Origin: an uncultured Eubacteriaceae bacterium
Lineage (GTDB): Bacteria; Bacillota; Clostridia; Eubacteriales; Eubacteriaceae
Assembly: GCA_945867155.1 (NCBI GenBank)
Contig: CAMBHL010000002.1
Location: 62,001-126,000 of the forward strand
DNA length: 64,000 nucleotides
Direction of reading: 5' to 3'
The translations under genes were made by a program, and so were the position numbers. The notes beneath the pieces are model-generated. The model searched no databases. It was not told the DNA's origin and saw nothing but the letters and a program-made list of their open reading frames with translations. Below, in pieces: positions 50,732 through 59,036 of this stretch (the first letter of the stretch is position 1; each line of letters opens with the position of its first letter).

Positions 50732-51436
50732 GTGAAAATATGCAGCAAATGCGGCCATGAGAACGAAGACGGCGCGGTCTTCTGCAAAAATTGCGGCGAA
50801 CCGCTGAATCAGCCCATAAACAGGAATGCGCAGGAAGCGGATGATCCGCAAAAATCAAACAGCAATAAAATATTGATTGTTGTCGTTGCGGTCGCCGCTG
50901 CGGCAGCCGTCGCCCTGGCTGCCTATTTCTTCGTCTTCAAGAAGCATACGGCCGCGTCTTCGGCAAAATCTAAAAGCACCGCCACCCAAAGTCAGTCGGC
51001 CGATGATTCCAGCATGGCCAGCGACCAAGATCAAATGATCGACGCTGGGGAAAGCTCTGTTTATACCACAGGGCCGAAGGCCGTTTTGGAACGGTATATC
51101 CGGCATTGGGGGACAGCGGTCTCTGAAGGAGACTACAGTCTGGTCGGGGATTATATTTTAGCAAATTCACAAATGGAAAATGCCCAGGAGAACTTTATTG
51201 CCGATCATCAAGATGCGTATCTTCACGAAGAATTTGTGCAGGCGCAGATCTTAGAGAGCAAGCAAATCAATAAAAGTGAGTATCAGTTCACGACGACCGA
51301 AACCTACGATGTGGATACTGAAGATTATTCCGACAGAAGGATTACCCAGCAAGTGCAGTACACGGCGGTGAAAACCTCTGACGGAGAATGGCTGCTCTCG
51401 ACCGTGAAAAAGCTGTCCGGGGACCGTATTGATTAA
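50732..51436 (+). CDS. Zinc-ribbon membrane protein, TcaA-like small member
   Basis: A 234-residue protein. Its first 24 residues repeat the zinc ribbon of the preceding gene (MKICSKCGHENEDGAVFCKN: Cys 4, 7, 18, 21). One membrane helix follows at about 47-70 (ILIVVVAVAAAAAVALAAYFFVF), then a Ser/Thr linker and an exported domain (AVLERYIRHWGTAVSEGDYSLVGDYI, VQYTAVKTSDGEWLLSTVKK), which looks NTF2-like as in TcaA proteins. The start is GTG 50732 behind GAGGAG, 12 bases after the preceding stop. It ends at a terminator. Confidence 0.8.
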   Translation: MKICSKCGHENEDGAVFCKNCGEPLNQPINRNAQEADDPQKSNSNKILIVVVAVAAAAAVALAAYFFVFKKHTAASSAKSKSTATQSQSADDSSMASDQDQMIDAGESSVYTTGPKAVLERYIRHWGTAVSEGDYSLVGDYILANSQMENAQENFIADHQDAYLHEEFVQAQILESKQINKSEYQFTTTETYDVDTEDYSDRRITQQVQYTAVKTSDGEWLLSTVKKLSGDRID

Positions 51437-51457
51437 AAGAAAACAGCAAAACAAAAA

Positions 51458-51478
51458 GGCGGGCTTCATAGGCCCGTC
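51458..51478. terminator. Terminator between the zinc-ribbon operon and the YedK gene
   Basis: 7-bp stem GGCGGGC/GCCCGTC (one G-T pair) with 7-base loop; A5 on one side and an A/T run on the other. Confidence 0.75.
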
Positions 51479-51485
51479 TATTATT

Positions 51486-52055
51486 TTAGTCAAACATTGA
51501 AAGCTGGTGCGCGTCGGTCTGTCCGTAGAGGGCGGCCGGCGTCTGCTTGAGCAAGGTGTCGGTCGCGCCGCCGTTGCTGATCCACGGGACGAGCTGCTCC
51601 GGCTCCAGCACGAGGGGCATGCGGCTGTGAACCGGGGCTACCGACGCATTCGCCGCCGTTGTGAGGATCACGAAGCAGGGCCGGCCCTGAAAGCGGTCGG
51701 CGATGCCAGCGAGGTAGATCACCGGGGCGTCTTTCCGGGAGAAGCGGTGTTTTTCTTTCAAGGCGTTCCATTCGTAAAAGCCGGCGGCGGGGATCACGAC
51801 CCGGTGCCGGGCCAGGCCGCGCTTGAACAATTTCTTTTCGCCCGCCGTTTCAGCCCGGGCGTTGATGATGCGCTTTTTATCCGAGGCCGGAAAGCCCCAC
51901 TCAAGCGCCGAAAGGCCAAGCTTCCCGTCAGACGCCGTGAGAATCGGCGCCGTGTCCGACGGCCGAACATCCCGGCTTTGAAAAGAAACCGGCTGATGGG
52001 TCAAGGCAGAGAGCACTTCTCCGATCACGGGACTGATATAATAACGGCTGCACAT
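51486..52055 (-). CDS. SOS response-associated peptidase (YedK/HMCES, SRAP family)
   Basis: A 189-residue protein that covalently caps abasic sites in single-stranded DNA. The catalytic Cys is residue 2 (MCSRYY), with ALEWGFP, the Glu-containing VIPAAGFYEW and the active-site His in APVHSRMPLVL. All key residues of the family are present. ATG 52055 follows GAGGAG. It is a single gene with a terminator shared with the convergent operon. Confidence 0.93.
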   Translation of the reverse strand: MCSRYYISPVIGEVLSALTHQPVSFQSRDVRPSDTAPILTASDGKLGLSALEWGFPASDKKRIINARAETAGEKKLFKRGLARHRVVIPAAGFYEWNALKEKHRFSRKDAPVIYLAGIADRFQGRPCFVILTTAANASVAPVHSRMPLVLEPEQLVPWISNGGATDTLLKQTPAALYGQTDAHQLSMFD

Positions 52056-52110
52056 GGGATCTCCTCTTTGTCGTGGTTAATTTATGGATAATGATAACAC
52101 AGGAAATTGT

Positions 52111-52680
52111 TTAAGGACAGAGGATGAGCGCCAAAACAGCCCCCATGCTGATCCCTTCGGTGATCAGCGGCACCATGGCCGCGTAAAACGCCCGCATCGG
52201 CGCCATGCGGTAATAGAGGACGTAGAGCACCAGACTCATCGCCGCGGCGGCCGCGATGATGAAAAAGCCGGCAGTGCAGCGGCCCGGGGTGATCACTGCC
52301 GCCCCTTCGAGGGCGTTCAGCACGGACACTTCCATCATGGCCCAGGCTGTGATGAGAAACAGCTCCGTCGTCACAGGCCGGTGAAAGCGCGCTGTGGTGA
52401 TCCCCAAGAGTACAATATAGGCGATGACGCCGCCGATGAGGACCTGAGCTGTTTTCAATCTTCTGGGATGAACAGCAGGCAGCGCGCCCGAGCCAGACAG
52501 CGAAAGGACCACCCCGGCGATGCCGAAGAACACCGTGAAGGCAAAAAGCAGGCCGTTGATCCCGCTGACCCGGCTCACCGCGACGCCGGGGTGGTAAGAC
52601 AGCCGCCACCATAACAGATAAAACACACAGCAGCCGATCATGAAAGATTGACCGGCGACAATTTTTTGAGTTGCAGACAT
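52111..52680 (-). CDS. Membrane protein of unknown function
   Basis: A 189-residue protein with about six predicted helices (FMIGCCVFYLLWWRLSY, LLFAFTVFFGIAGVVLSLSG, AQVLIGGVIAYIVLLGITT, FLITAWAMMEVSVLNALEG, FFIIAAAAAMSLVLYVLYY, and a C-terminal one). Charged residues are few. ATG 52680 has AGGAGTG upstream. It is 55 bases before the YedK gene on the same strand, so the two may be co-transcribed. I do not recognise a characterised family. Confidence 0.7.
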   Translation of the reverse strand: MSATQKIVAGQSFMIGCCVFYLLWWRLSYHPGVAVSRVSGINGLLFAFTVFFGIAGVVLSLSGSGALPAVHPRRLKTAQVLIGGVIAYIVLLGITTARFHRPVTTELFLITAWAMMEVSVLNALEGAAVITPGRCTAGFFIIAAAAAMSLVLYVLYYRMAPMRAFYAAMVPLITEGISMGAVLALILCP

Positions 52681-52823
52681 GAAATCACTCCTTTATTTTA
52701 TATCAAATCGTGCCCTCCCAGCGCACCAAAATCATTCCAAATTATGATATATTATAATTAATACGCAAAACATCTGCCGATAGTTGCAGGAAAAATAACG
52801 ATGATCGAAAGGGGGAATCATCC

Positions 52824-53147
52824 ATGACAGATCCAATCTATTTTACGATTGCAGGAACAAATTACGCCTATCATTCGGATTTTATGAAGCCGGGCATGCA
52901 GGTCAAACTGGTCAAAGAACCGGACAATCAAGCGGATCATGAAGCCATTCGCGTGGAAATGCAGGGCCTTGGAAAAGTCGGCTATGTGGCCAACAGCCCA
53001 TGGACGGTTCTGGGCGAAAGCGTGAGCGCCGGGCGCCTGTACGACAAAATCGGGGAAACGGCAATGGGCGAAATTCTGTATGTGCTGGACAAAGGAGTGC
53101 TCTGCGTACTGAAGCAGACCGCTGATACGGATGAGACGATTGTGTGA
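52824..53147 (+). CDS. HIRAN domain protein
   Basis: A 107-residue single-domain protein: FTIAGTNYAYHSDFMKPGMQVKLVKEPDNQADHEAIRVEMQGLGKVGYVANS, the HIRAN fold that recognises 3' DNA ends in larger repair helicases. As a free domain it may bind DNA; other roles are possible. ATG 52824 follows GGGGG. A terminator follows. Confidence 0.85.
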   Translation: MTDPIYFTIAGTNYAYHSDFMKPGMQVKLVKEPDNQADHEAIRVEMQGLGKVGYVANSPWTVLGESVSAGRLYDKIGETAMGEILYVLDKGVLCVLKQTADTDETIV

Positions 53148-53162
53148 TTTTGACTGAAAGCC

Positions 53163-53194
53163 AAAGACCGACGCGTGATGCGCCGGTCTTTTTA
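53163..53194. terminator. Bidirectional terminator between the HIRAN and YitT genes
   Basis: Stem AAAGACCG/CGGTCTTT with an inner CGC/GCG, T-run on the + side and A-run at the - side end. Confidence 0.85.
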
Positions 53195-54097
53195 TTGTTC
53201 CGTCGGTTCCTGGTAGAAAGCGCCGTAAACCCGTTCGGTCTTGAAGGAATTGATAAAGGCCTTGGGGTCCACTTCGCGGACGGCCTTGATGACGGCAGAT
53301 ACATTTGCCCTTGAAATAATGGAATAGACCACGAAACGTTGTTGATCATGGTAAGCACCGGCACCCTTTAAGATCGTGGCGCCGTGATTGGAGATGCTGT
53401 AGATCATGCGGCTGACGTCGTGGGGAGAGTCGGTGACGATGAGCACCGTCTGTTGCTGATAATTGTGGTACAAGGCTTTGACTACCTGAGTGAATGTAAA
53501 TTGATAAATGATCGAATAGAAGGCTTCTCGCCACCCGAACAGCAAGCCAGCGACGACCAGAATGACCACGTTAAAAGCCAGGATGATATTCCAGGCGTCG
53601 ATGCCTTTTTTCACAGACAGAAAAATGGAAATGAAATCTGTCCCACCAGCCGTGGCATGAACCCACAGACACATAACCGAAGCCAGCCCGCCGAGGACGC
53701 CGCCAAAGACGGCGAGAAGCAGCGGATCTTTGGTGATACTGATCTGCGGGATCCAGTCGGTGATCAGAGAAGCGAGCACAATGGTGTAGCATGAATAGGC
53801 TGTGAATTTTTTGCCGAGGTATTTAAAGCCGATATAAATCGGAATGAGATTGAGCAGAATATTGATCGGGGCGTAAGGCAGCGTGGTGTGGAAAAACTTG
53901 GCGGCGATCCGCTGGATGAGCAGGGCGACGCCGCTGACGCCGCCGGGATACATGTGGCCGGGATTTAAAAAAAACTGGATATAGATGCCGGTCAAAACTG
54001 CAGAAGTGGTCAGGGCTATGATGCGAATCACTGGATTGCGCGAGTTCATGCGACCTTCAGATACCACATAATTGCCATTGACTTTTTTGATTTGCAT
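53192..54097 (-). CDS. YitT family membrane protein
   Basis: A 301-residue protein with about five membrane helices: ALTTSAVLTGIYIQFFLNPGHMYPGGVSGVALLIQRIA, APINILLNLIPIYIGFKYLG, GGVLGGLASVMCLWVHATAGGTDFISIFLSVKKG, plus a cytoplasmic C-terminal DUF2179-like domain (VLIVTDSPHDVSRMIYSISNHGATILKGAGAYH). The YitT family has no agreed transport substrate. The start is ATG 54097 behind GGGAGG; a longer frame begins upstream without a ribosome site. Confidence 0.88.
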   Translation of the reverse strand: MQIKKVNGNYVVSEGRMNSRNPVIRIIALTTSAVLTGIYIQFFLNPGHMYPGGVSGVALLIQRIAAKFFHTTLPYAPINILLNLIPIYIGFKYLGKKFTAYSCYTIVLASLITDWIPQISITKDPLLLAVFGGVLGGLASVMCLWVHATAGGTDFISIFLSVKKGIDAWNIILAFNVVILVVAGLLFGWREAFYSIIYQFTFTQVVKALYHNYQQQTVLIVTDSPHDVSRMIYSISNHGATILKGAGAYHDQQRFVVYSIISRANVSAVIKAVREVDPKAFINSFKTERVYGAFYQEPTEQ

Positions 54098-54190
54098 GTT
54101 TGCCTCCCGATTGATAAAAATTGAAGAAGCCAAGAAAGATCTTTCTAACATAATAAATGAGATTTATATTTTCATCAAATTTTCAGCAAT

Positions 54191-54218
54191 AAAAAAACCG
54201 ACGTTTTAAACGTCGGTT
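54191..54218 (-). terminator. Intrinsic terminator of the tRNA-Arg gene
   Basis: Stem AACCGACG/CGTCGGTT around TTTTAAA, with T7 on the - strand, directly after the tRNA. Confidence 0.9.
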
Positions 54219-54230
54219 AAAGTTCAAAGA

Positions 54231-54307
54231 TGGTGCGCCAAAAGGGATTCGAACCCCTGCCCTTTCGGTTCGTAGCCGAACGCTCTATCCAGCTGAGCTA
54301 TTGGCGC
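54231..54307 (-). tRNA. tRNA-Arg, anticodon ACG
   Basis: 77 bases with a genomically encoded CCA. The - strand reads GCGCCAA acceptor arm, D-arm TAGCTCAGCTGGATAGAGC, anticodon stem TTCGG with loop CTACGAA (anticodon ACG, read as ICG after deamination), and T-arm GGTTCGAATCC. It is an isolated single tRNA gene. Confidence 0.97.
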
Positions 54308-54392
54308 ATGCCTCTTAAAAAAGCTTACTTGATTATTATAACAGTTTGAAAAGAAAAATCAAGGATTATTTTAAAAAAATTAAATCAAAGTA

Positions 54393-54429
54393 AAAACCCG
54401 GCGCTGCCTTTGAGGCAAAGCCGGGTTTT
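54393..54429 (-). terminator. Intrinsic terminator of the basic-tailed membrane protein gene
   Basis: 10-bp outer stem AAAACCCGGC/GCCGGGTTTT with an inner GCCT/AGGC, T-run on the - strand. Confidence 0.88.
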
Positions 54430-54440
54430 GTGTTTGGTTT

Positions 54441-55778
54441 TTATGCGTTGCGGTCGTCATCGTCCCGGATAAAGAGTCGGTTTGAAGCGGACCGGGTGTA
54501 GTGGTGCGTCTTGGGACGGCGCTTCCGCTGGGTGGCCCACTGGGGCGTCGGCGTTGATGAAGCTTGAGTCGATGAGGACGGCGCAGCTGTGGTTTTGCGG
54601 TAAGCGCTTTTACGCGGCGGCGTCTGGCGGGAAGTGGTTTGACGCGGCGCCGATGTCGTTCGCTGCTGACGCTGAACGGTTTGATGAGTTTGATGCTTGA
54701 CCGTCTGACGGGGGACTGCGGTGGTCTGGCGCTGTTCGCGCTGACGCGCCTGTTCGGCGGCGGCTTCGGCCTTCCGGATTTTGCTGGGTTCCCATTTCAT
54801 CGTCGCGTCACTGACATTTTCCCGGGTGCCTTGAGAAGCACGGCGGGCTGCAGCAGTAGTTGTTTTTTGAGCTTGAGGTGCCGGACGACGTTTCGGAGCG
54901 GAGACCCGGACAGGTGTCGTCTGGTCGGCGCGTACATCCTGCACGCGCTTTTTCGGGCGGGGCGCAGCGGCTGGTTTTTCAGGTTCCATAAAAATATGTT
55001 CTCGGGCAGGTTTGGTTGATGGCTGTTTCCGGGGCTGGGAGGTTTTGATTTGAGCTGTGTTTTGATTTTTTGAACGGCCCGCACTGCGGCGGTTGTTCTG
55101 GGCGAAGTCTTCGGCGAGCACCTGTTTGGCTCTGGCCTTCGCCTGGTTCTGTTTGATGGCCGTTTTGGCCTGGCTCTGGCTGATCACCTGTACCCGGGGC
55201 TGGGTCTGGGCCTGGGCCATCTGCTGGCGGCGCGGCGCGGTGGTCCGGCGGCGCAGCACACTCGCGTTTCGAACCGGCTGACGCTGAATTTTTTCCGGTT
55301 CGGGTTCAGTTTCGGCGATACGCAGATCGGCTTCGGCGCCTTTGGTCATAAAATGCATAATCGAGCGGCACCACACGGTGTCGATCTGGATGGCGAGGCC
55401 GACGCCGAAAATGCAGAACAGCCCGATGAGGAAGTACAGCGGGAAGGGGTCTTGGGGATTCGACGTGAGCATCAGGGATTTTGAGCATCCGAGCCAGACG
55501 CCCTGGGCGACGAGGATGATGGTTTCGAAAAGGCTGCAGCGAAAGAGGTCGTAAACTTTACTGGTGAAAATGCCGATGAGGGCTACGACGAGGGCGATCC
55601 CCATCAGGGCGATCCAGGCGTAGGGCAGAATGTTTTTCACCACATCAGGCAAATGGCTGTACTGGAAAAAACTAAGGCCGAGGATGACGTAAAGGGCATC
55701 CATGATCAGACAAAAGAGACCGAATCTTTTCCGCTCAGGGGAAAGATCGGGGTTCGTAGTGGTATTCATGCGGTTCAT
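54441..55778 (-). CDS. Membrane protein with long basic disordered tail
   Basis: A 445-residue protein. Residues about 17-145 have four hydrophobic segments (GLFCLIMDALYVILGLSFF, ILPYAWIALMGIALVVALIGIF, LFETIILVAQGVWLGCS, PLYFLIGLFCIFGVGLAIQID). The remaining 300 residues are low complexity: Gln, Arg, Thr, Ala, Pro and Lys rich, strongly basic, then a short acidic C-terminal end (FIRDDDDRNA). Such a tail may bind DNA, RNA or acidic polymers. I recognise no family. ATG 55778 follows TGGAGTG. It lies downstream of sbcC on the same strand. Confidence 0.7.
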   Translation of the reverse strand: MNRMNTTTNPDLSPERKRFGLFCLIMDALYVILGLSFFQYSHLPDVVKNILPYAWIALMGIALVVALIGIFTSKVYDLFRCSLFETIILVAQGVWLGCSKSLMLTSNPQDPFPLYFLIGLFCIFGVGLAIQIDTVWCRSIMHFMTKGAEADLRIAETEPEPEKIQRQPVRNASVLRRRTTAPRRQQMAQAQTQPRVQVISQSQAKTAIKQNQAKARAKQVLAEDFAQNNRRSAGRSKNQNTAQIKTSQPRKQPSTKPAREHIFMEPEKPAAAPRPKKRVQDVRADQTTPVRVSAPKRRPAPQAQKTTTAAARRASQGTRENVSDATMKWEPSKIRKAEAAAEQARQREQRQTTAVPRQTVKHQTHQTVQRQQRTTSAPRQTTSRQTPPRKSAYRKTTAAPSSSTQASSTPTPQWATQRKRRPKTHHYTRSASNRLFIRDDDDRNA

Positions 55779-55847
55779 TTCACTCCAAATTTTAGTTTAA
55801 CAGAATAATTATAATAAAATCAGAGGATCTTAGCAAGTCCTTAAGGC

Positions 55848-58800
55848 TCAGGCGTTGGCTGAGATAACGCGGATGTAGGAACCCCCTTCTGTTTTCTGGA
55901 CCACGATCTGATCGTCTACCACTTCCATGAGTTCTCGGACGTGGGAGATGATGCCGACCACCCGGCCGTTGCGCTGCAGCCGGGCCAGGCAGTCCATTGC
56001 TTTGTCGAGGGCGTTGGCATCGAGGGTGGCAAAGCCTTCGTCGATGAACAAGGTGTCCAGCTGGATGCCGCCGCTTTCGCTCTGAACCCGGTCCGAAAGG
56101 CCGAGGGCCATGGACAGCGCCGCCATGAAGGTTTCACCGCCGGAGAGGGAAGCTGCCGGGCGCTCTTTCCCGGTGAAATCGTCGTATACTTCGATGCTGA
56201 GCCCCCGGCCGCCCTTGTCTTCGAGCTGATCTGCCAGCACCAGATGGTACCGGGATTCGGACATCTCTTCGAGGAAGAGGTTGGACGAGTGCAGAATATC
56301 CTGGAGATAGGCTGAGAGGATGTAGCGTTCAAAGCTGATTTTCGGGCAGTCCCGAACCTTGCCCTTGACCGTGTCGTAGAGGTCGCAGGCGATGCGCTTT
56401 TTGTGCTCAGCGGTTTTCTGGGTTTCCAGAATTTTTTTGATGCGCCGGGTCTGATCTTCGTTGTTGTGCAGTTTGAGGGACAGTTCCTGAATGCGGCTGG
56501 TGACTTTGGTCTGCCAGTATTTATAACGGTCGAGGGCAACTTGATGTTCGGAGAGATCAGGCATTTCCCGCCCTTGGAGTTCGGTTTCAAGGGCCGTGAG
56601 CTGGTGCTTCACGGTGTTTAAGTTTTCGTCGTAGCGCTTGACGGTTTGTGCTTCGGAATCAATTTTGCTGTTTAAGTCGGCTGTATCGAACCGCTGGTAA
56701 CGGAGAAAAGCGTCCCGGCTCAGGGCATTGGCCGAAAGCGCTTGATCAAATTCAGCCCGGTCTTCAGCGAGGTTGGCGTTGGCCTGTTTGGCTTCCTGTT
56801 TGAGCTGCGCCACAGCGGTTTTGAAGCGGACCGCTTCTTTTTCAAGGGTCTGCTGTCGTTTGAGCAGGGTATCCCGGCGTTTGACAGCATCGTCGTAAGC
56901 GTCGGTGAGCTGTTTGATCTTCCGGTTGATCTGAACCTCGTAGTCACCGTCGGAAGCCACGGCGGGGAGCAGCGTCGCCAGATCCTTTCGGATCTGGTTG
57001 GCGGCACCGGTTTTCTGATCGATGAAGTGCTGCAGTTCCTGCTGCTTTTCAAAAGCCGCCTGCTTTTTGGCAAGGCGAGCTGCTGTCTGTTCTGTGCGGC
57101 GGGCAAGCTCTGAAAGTTTTTGTTTAATGTCTGCCAGGGACTGGCTGAGTTTGTCTTGTTCGGCTTCAATGGCGCGGTCCTTTGCTTTGAGGGCCGCCAT
57201 TTCGGCGTTGACCGCGTCTAAGGGAGATGTGCAGTTTTCGAGGAGGGCTTTGATCCAGTCGTGATGGTCCATGCGCTTTTTAAGCACGCGCTGATCCTCC
57301 TGAAGTTCTTGTTTGAGGAGATCGATCTGAACCTTCGCCGCATCGGCGGCGCGCTGAGCCTGCTGCTGTTCGGTCTGAGCCTGACGGAGGGCTTTGTCTG
57401 TGGCGTCTGATTCAGAGAAAGGCGCCGGATGGGGGTGGTGCACAGCACCGCAGACCGGGCAGGGCTCGCCGTCTGCCAGGGTCTGGGCCAGACGGCCGGC
57501 AGCATTGGCCTTGAGCTGAGCCTCCAGGGATTTTTGACGCTGTGTCCATTCGCGGGCAGATTTCAGTGCCGCGTCCAGCGTGGACCGGTTGTGGTGTACG
57601 GCGTCCTGCCTTTGCTGCATCCGCGAACAGATGGCTTGGAGTTCGCTGAGGTGGGTGAGCCGTTCCCGGACTTCTTTCTGTTCGCCGCTGTTTTGGAACT
57701 GCTGCTGTTGGAGAACGCTCTGTTTTTTCCGCAGGCGGTTTTCTTCAGTCTGATCTTCTGCCATTTGGGCTTCCTGGCGTTCAAAAGCCTCGATCTGGGC
57801 AGAAAGCTTTTGCAGCCCGGCGTGGGCTTTGTCTAAGTCCTCCCGGGTCTTGTGAAACTGCGCCAAGGTCGCCTTGGCGTTGGAAAAGCGGGACAGCTGT
57901 TCCTGGCGGGTTTTGAGGGATTGGGCGAAGGCGTCTGAATTGACGGACTCGAGTTCTGGCTGAAGGGCGGCGATATTCCGGGCAGACTGGGCGCTTTTGG
58001 CCTGCAGGTCCGAAAGTTTTTGGCGCGTTTTTTCGGCCGCGTCTTCCTGGCGTTTGAGGCTGCGGTAAATTGGAAGAATCTGGAGAATCTGCCGGCTCTG
58101 GGCAATCCAGCGGCGCCGTTTTTCCATGTCGGTCTGCTGGGCTTTCAGGGTGTCTTGCTGGCGGATCAGATATTTCTGCTGGTCGAAGCGGGCGATAAGG
58201 GCCCGGTCGCTTTCAATCTGGCGGTTGATCTTGTCGATGGCGTCGCTGAAGCCGGCGTTTTCTTCTTCGAGTTCAGCTTTAAAACGCCGGGCCTTGGCTG
58301 TTTCAGTCTTGAGTTTGAGGAGAATCCCTTCGGCGGGCGCGTCATTTTCGATCATATCGGCCAGTTCGGAATGGGGAGACGCCTGAAGGTGGTGCACTTC
58401 GAGACTCAGCGTCTGTGCCAGGCGTTTGGATTCCTCGAGACAGGCCTGGTGATGGCGTTCGACCTGCTGTTCGAAGCGTTTGTAATGGCCCATGGAAAAC
58501 AAAGTTTTCAGCAAAGCTTCTCGTTCAGAATCCTTGGCTCGGAGCAGTTGGCTGAAGCGGCCCTGGGGCAGCATGACGATCTGGCAGAACTGTTCAGCGT
58601 TGAGGCCGAGAATCTGCTGAATGGCCTGATTGCAGGATGTCACCGAAGACGCCAAAAGCTTGACGGGGGTGAGATCGGCGTCGCAGGACCAAAGCGCGGC
58701 TTCAGCCACTTTGGAAATCAGGCGCGTATTCTGCTGGTTGTAGGCCGTCTGCCGGGGCTGTCTGAAAATTTTGTAAGTTTTTGTGCCGACGCTGAAAATA

Positions 58801-59036
58801 AAAGAGACGCAGCACAATTCGCCGGTGCCGGCGAAATCGCTCTTGATGGTGTCGGCTGACCGGTCCGGAGAGCCGGTTTTGCCGTACAAGGCGTAGCAGA
58901 TGCCGTCAAAAATGGTCGATTTGCCGCTGCCGGTGGGGCCGGAAATCAAAAACAAGTGGTTTTTGAGGGCGGAAAAATCGATGCGCTGATCGAGAAAGGG
59001 ACCGAAGCATTTTAGATGGAGTTTAATGGGTCGCAT
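55848..59036 (-). CDS. sbcC: Exonuclease SbcC (SMC-like ATPase subunit)
   Basis: A 1062-residue ATPase. The N-terminus carries FLISGPTGSGKSTIFDGICYALYG (Walker A); two long coiled coils flank the zinc hook GEPCPVCGAVHHPHP at about residue 510-525; the C-terminus carries RGLSIEVYDDFTGKERPAASLSGGETFMAALSMAL (signature motif) and LFIDEGFATLD (Walker B). With SbcD it processes hairpins and DNA ends. The start is ATG 59036, six bases after GGAG, inside the 3' end of sbcD (14-base overlap), so the two are translationally coupled. Confidence 0.95.
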   Translation of the reverse strand: MRPIKLHLKCFGPFLDQRIDFSALKNHLFLISGPTGSGKSTIFDGICYALYGKTGSPDRSADTIKSDFAGTGELCCVSFIFSVGTKTYKIFRQPRQTAYNQQNTRLISKVAEAALWSCDADLTPVKLLASSVTSCNQAIQQILGLNAEQFCQIVMLPQGRFSQLLRAKDSEREALLKTLFSMGHYKRFEQQVERHHQACLEESKRLAQTLSLEVHHLQASPHSELADMIENDAPAEGILLKLKTETAKARRFKAELEEENAGFSDAIDKINRQIESDRALIARFDQQKYLIRQQDTLKAQQTDMEKRRRWIAQSRQILQILPIYRSLKRQEDAAEKTRQKLSDLQAKSAQSARNIAALQPELESVNSDAFAQSLKTRQEQLSRFSNAKATLAQFHKTREDLDKAHAGLQKLSAQIEAFERQEAQMAEDQTEENRLRKKQSVLQQQQFQNSGEQKEVRERLTHLSELQAICSRMQQRQDAVHHNRSTLDAALKSAREWTQRQKSLEAQLKANAAGRLAQTLADGEPCPVCGAVHHPHPAPFSESDATDKALRQAQTEQQQAQRAADAAKVQIDLLKQELQEDQRVLKKRMDHHDWIKALLENCTSPLDAVNAEMAALKAKDRAIEAEQDKLSQSLADIKQKLSELARRTEQTAARLAKKQAAFEKQQELQHFIDQKTGAANQIRKDLATLLPAVASDGDYEVQINRKIKQLTDAYDDAVKRRDTLLKRQQTLEKEAVRFKTAVAQLKQEAKQANANLAEDRAEFDQALSANALSRDAFLRYQRFDTADLNSKIDSEAQTVKRYDENLNTVKHQLTALETELQGREMPDLSEHQVALDRYKYWQTKVTSRIQELSLKLHNNEDQTRRIKKILETQKTAEHKKRIACDLYDTVKGKVRDCPKISFERYILSAYLQDILHSSNLFLEEMSESRYHLVLADQLEDKGGRGLSIEVYDDFTGKERPAASLSGGETFMAALSMALGLSDRVQSESGGIQLDTLFIDEGFATLDANALDKAMDCLARLQRNGRVVGIISHVRELMEVVDDQIVVQKTEGGSYIRVISANA

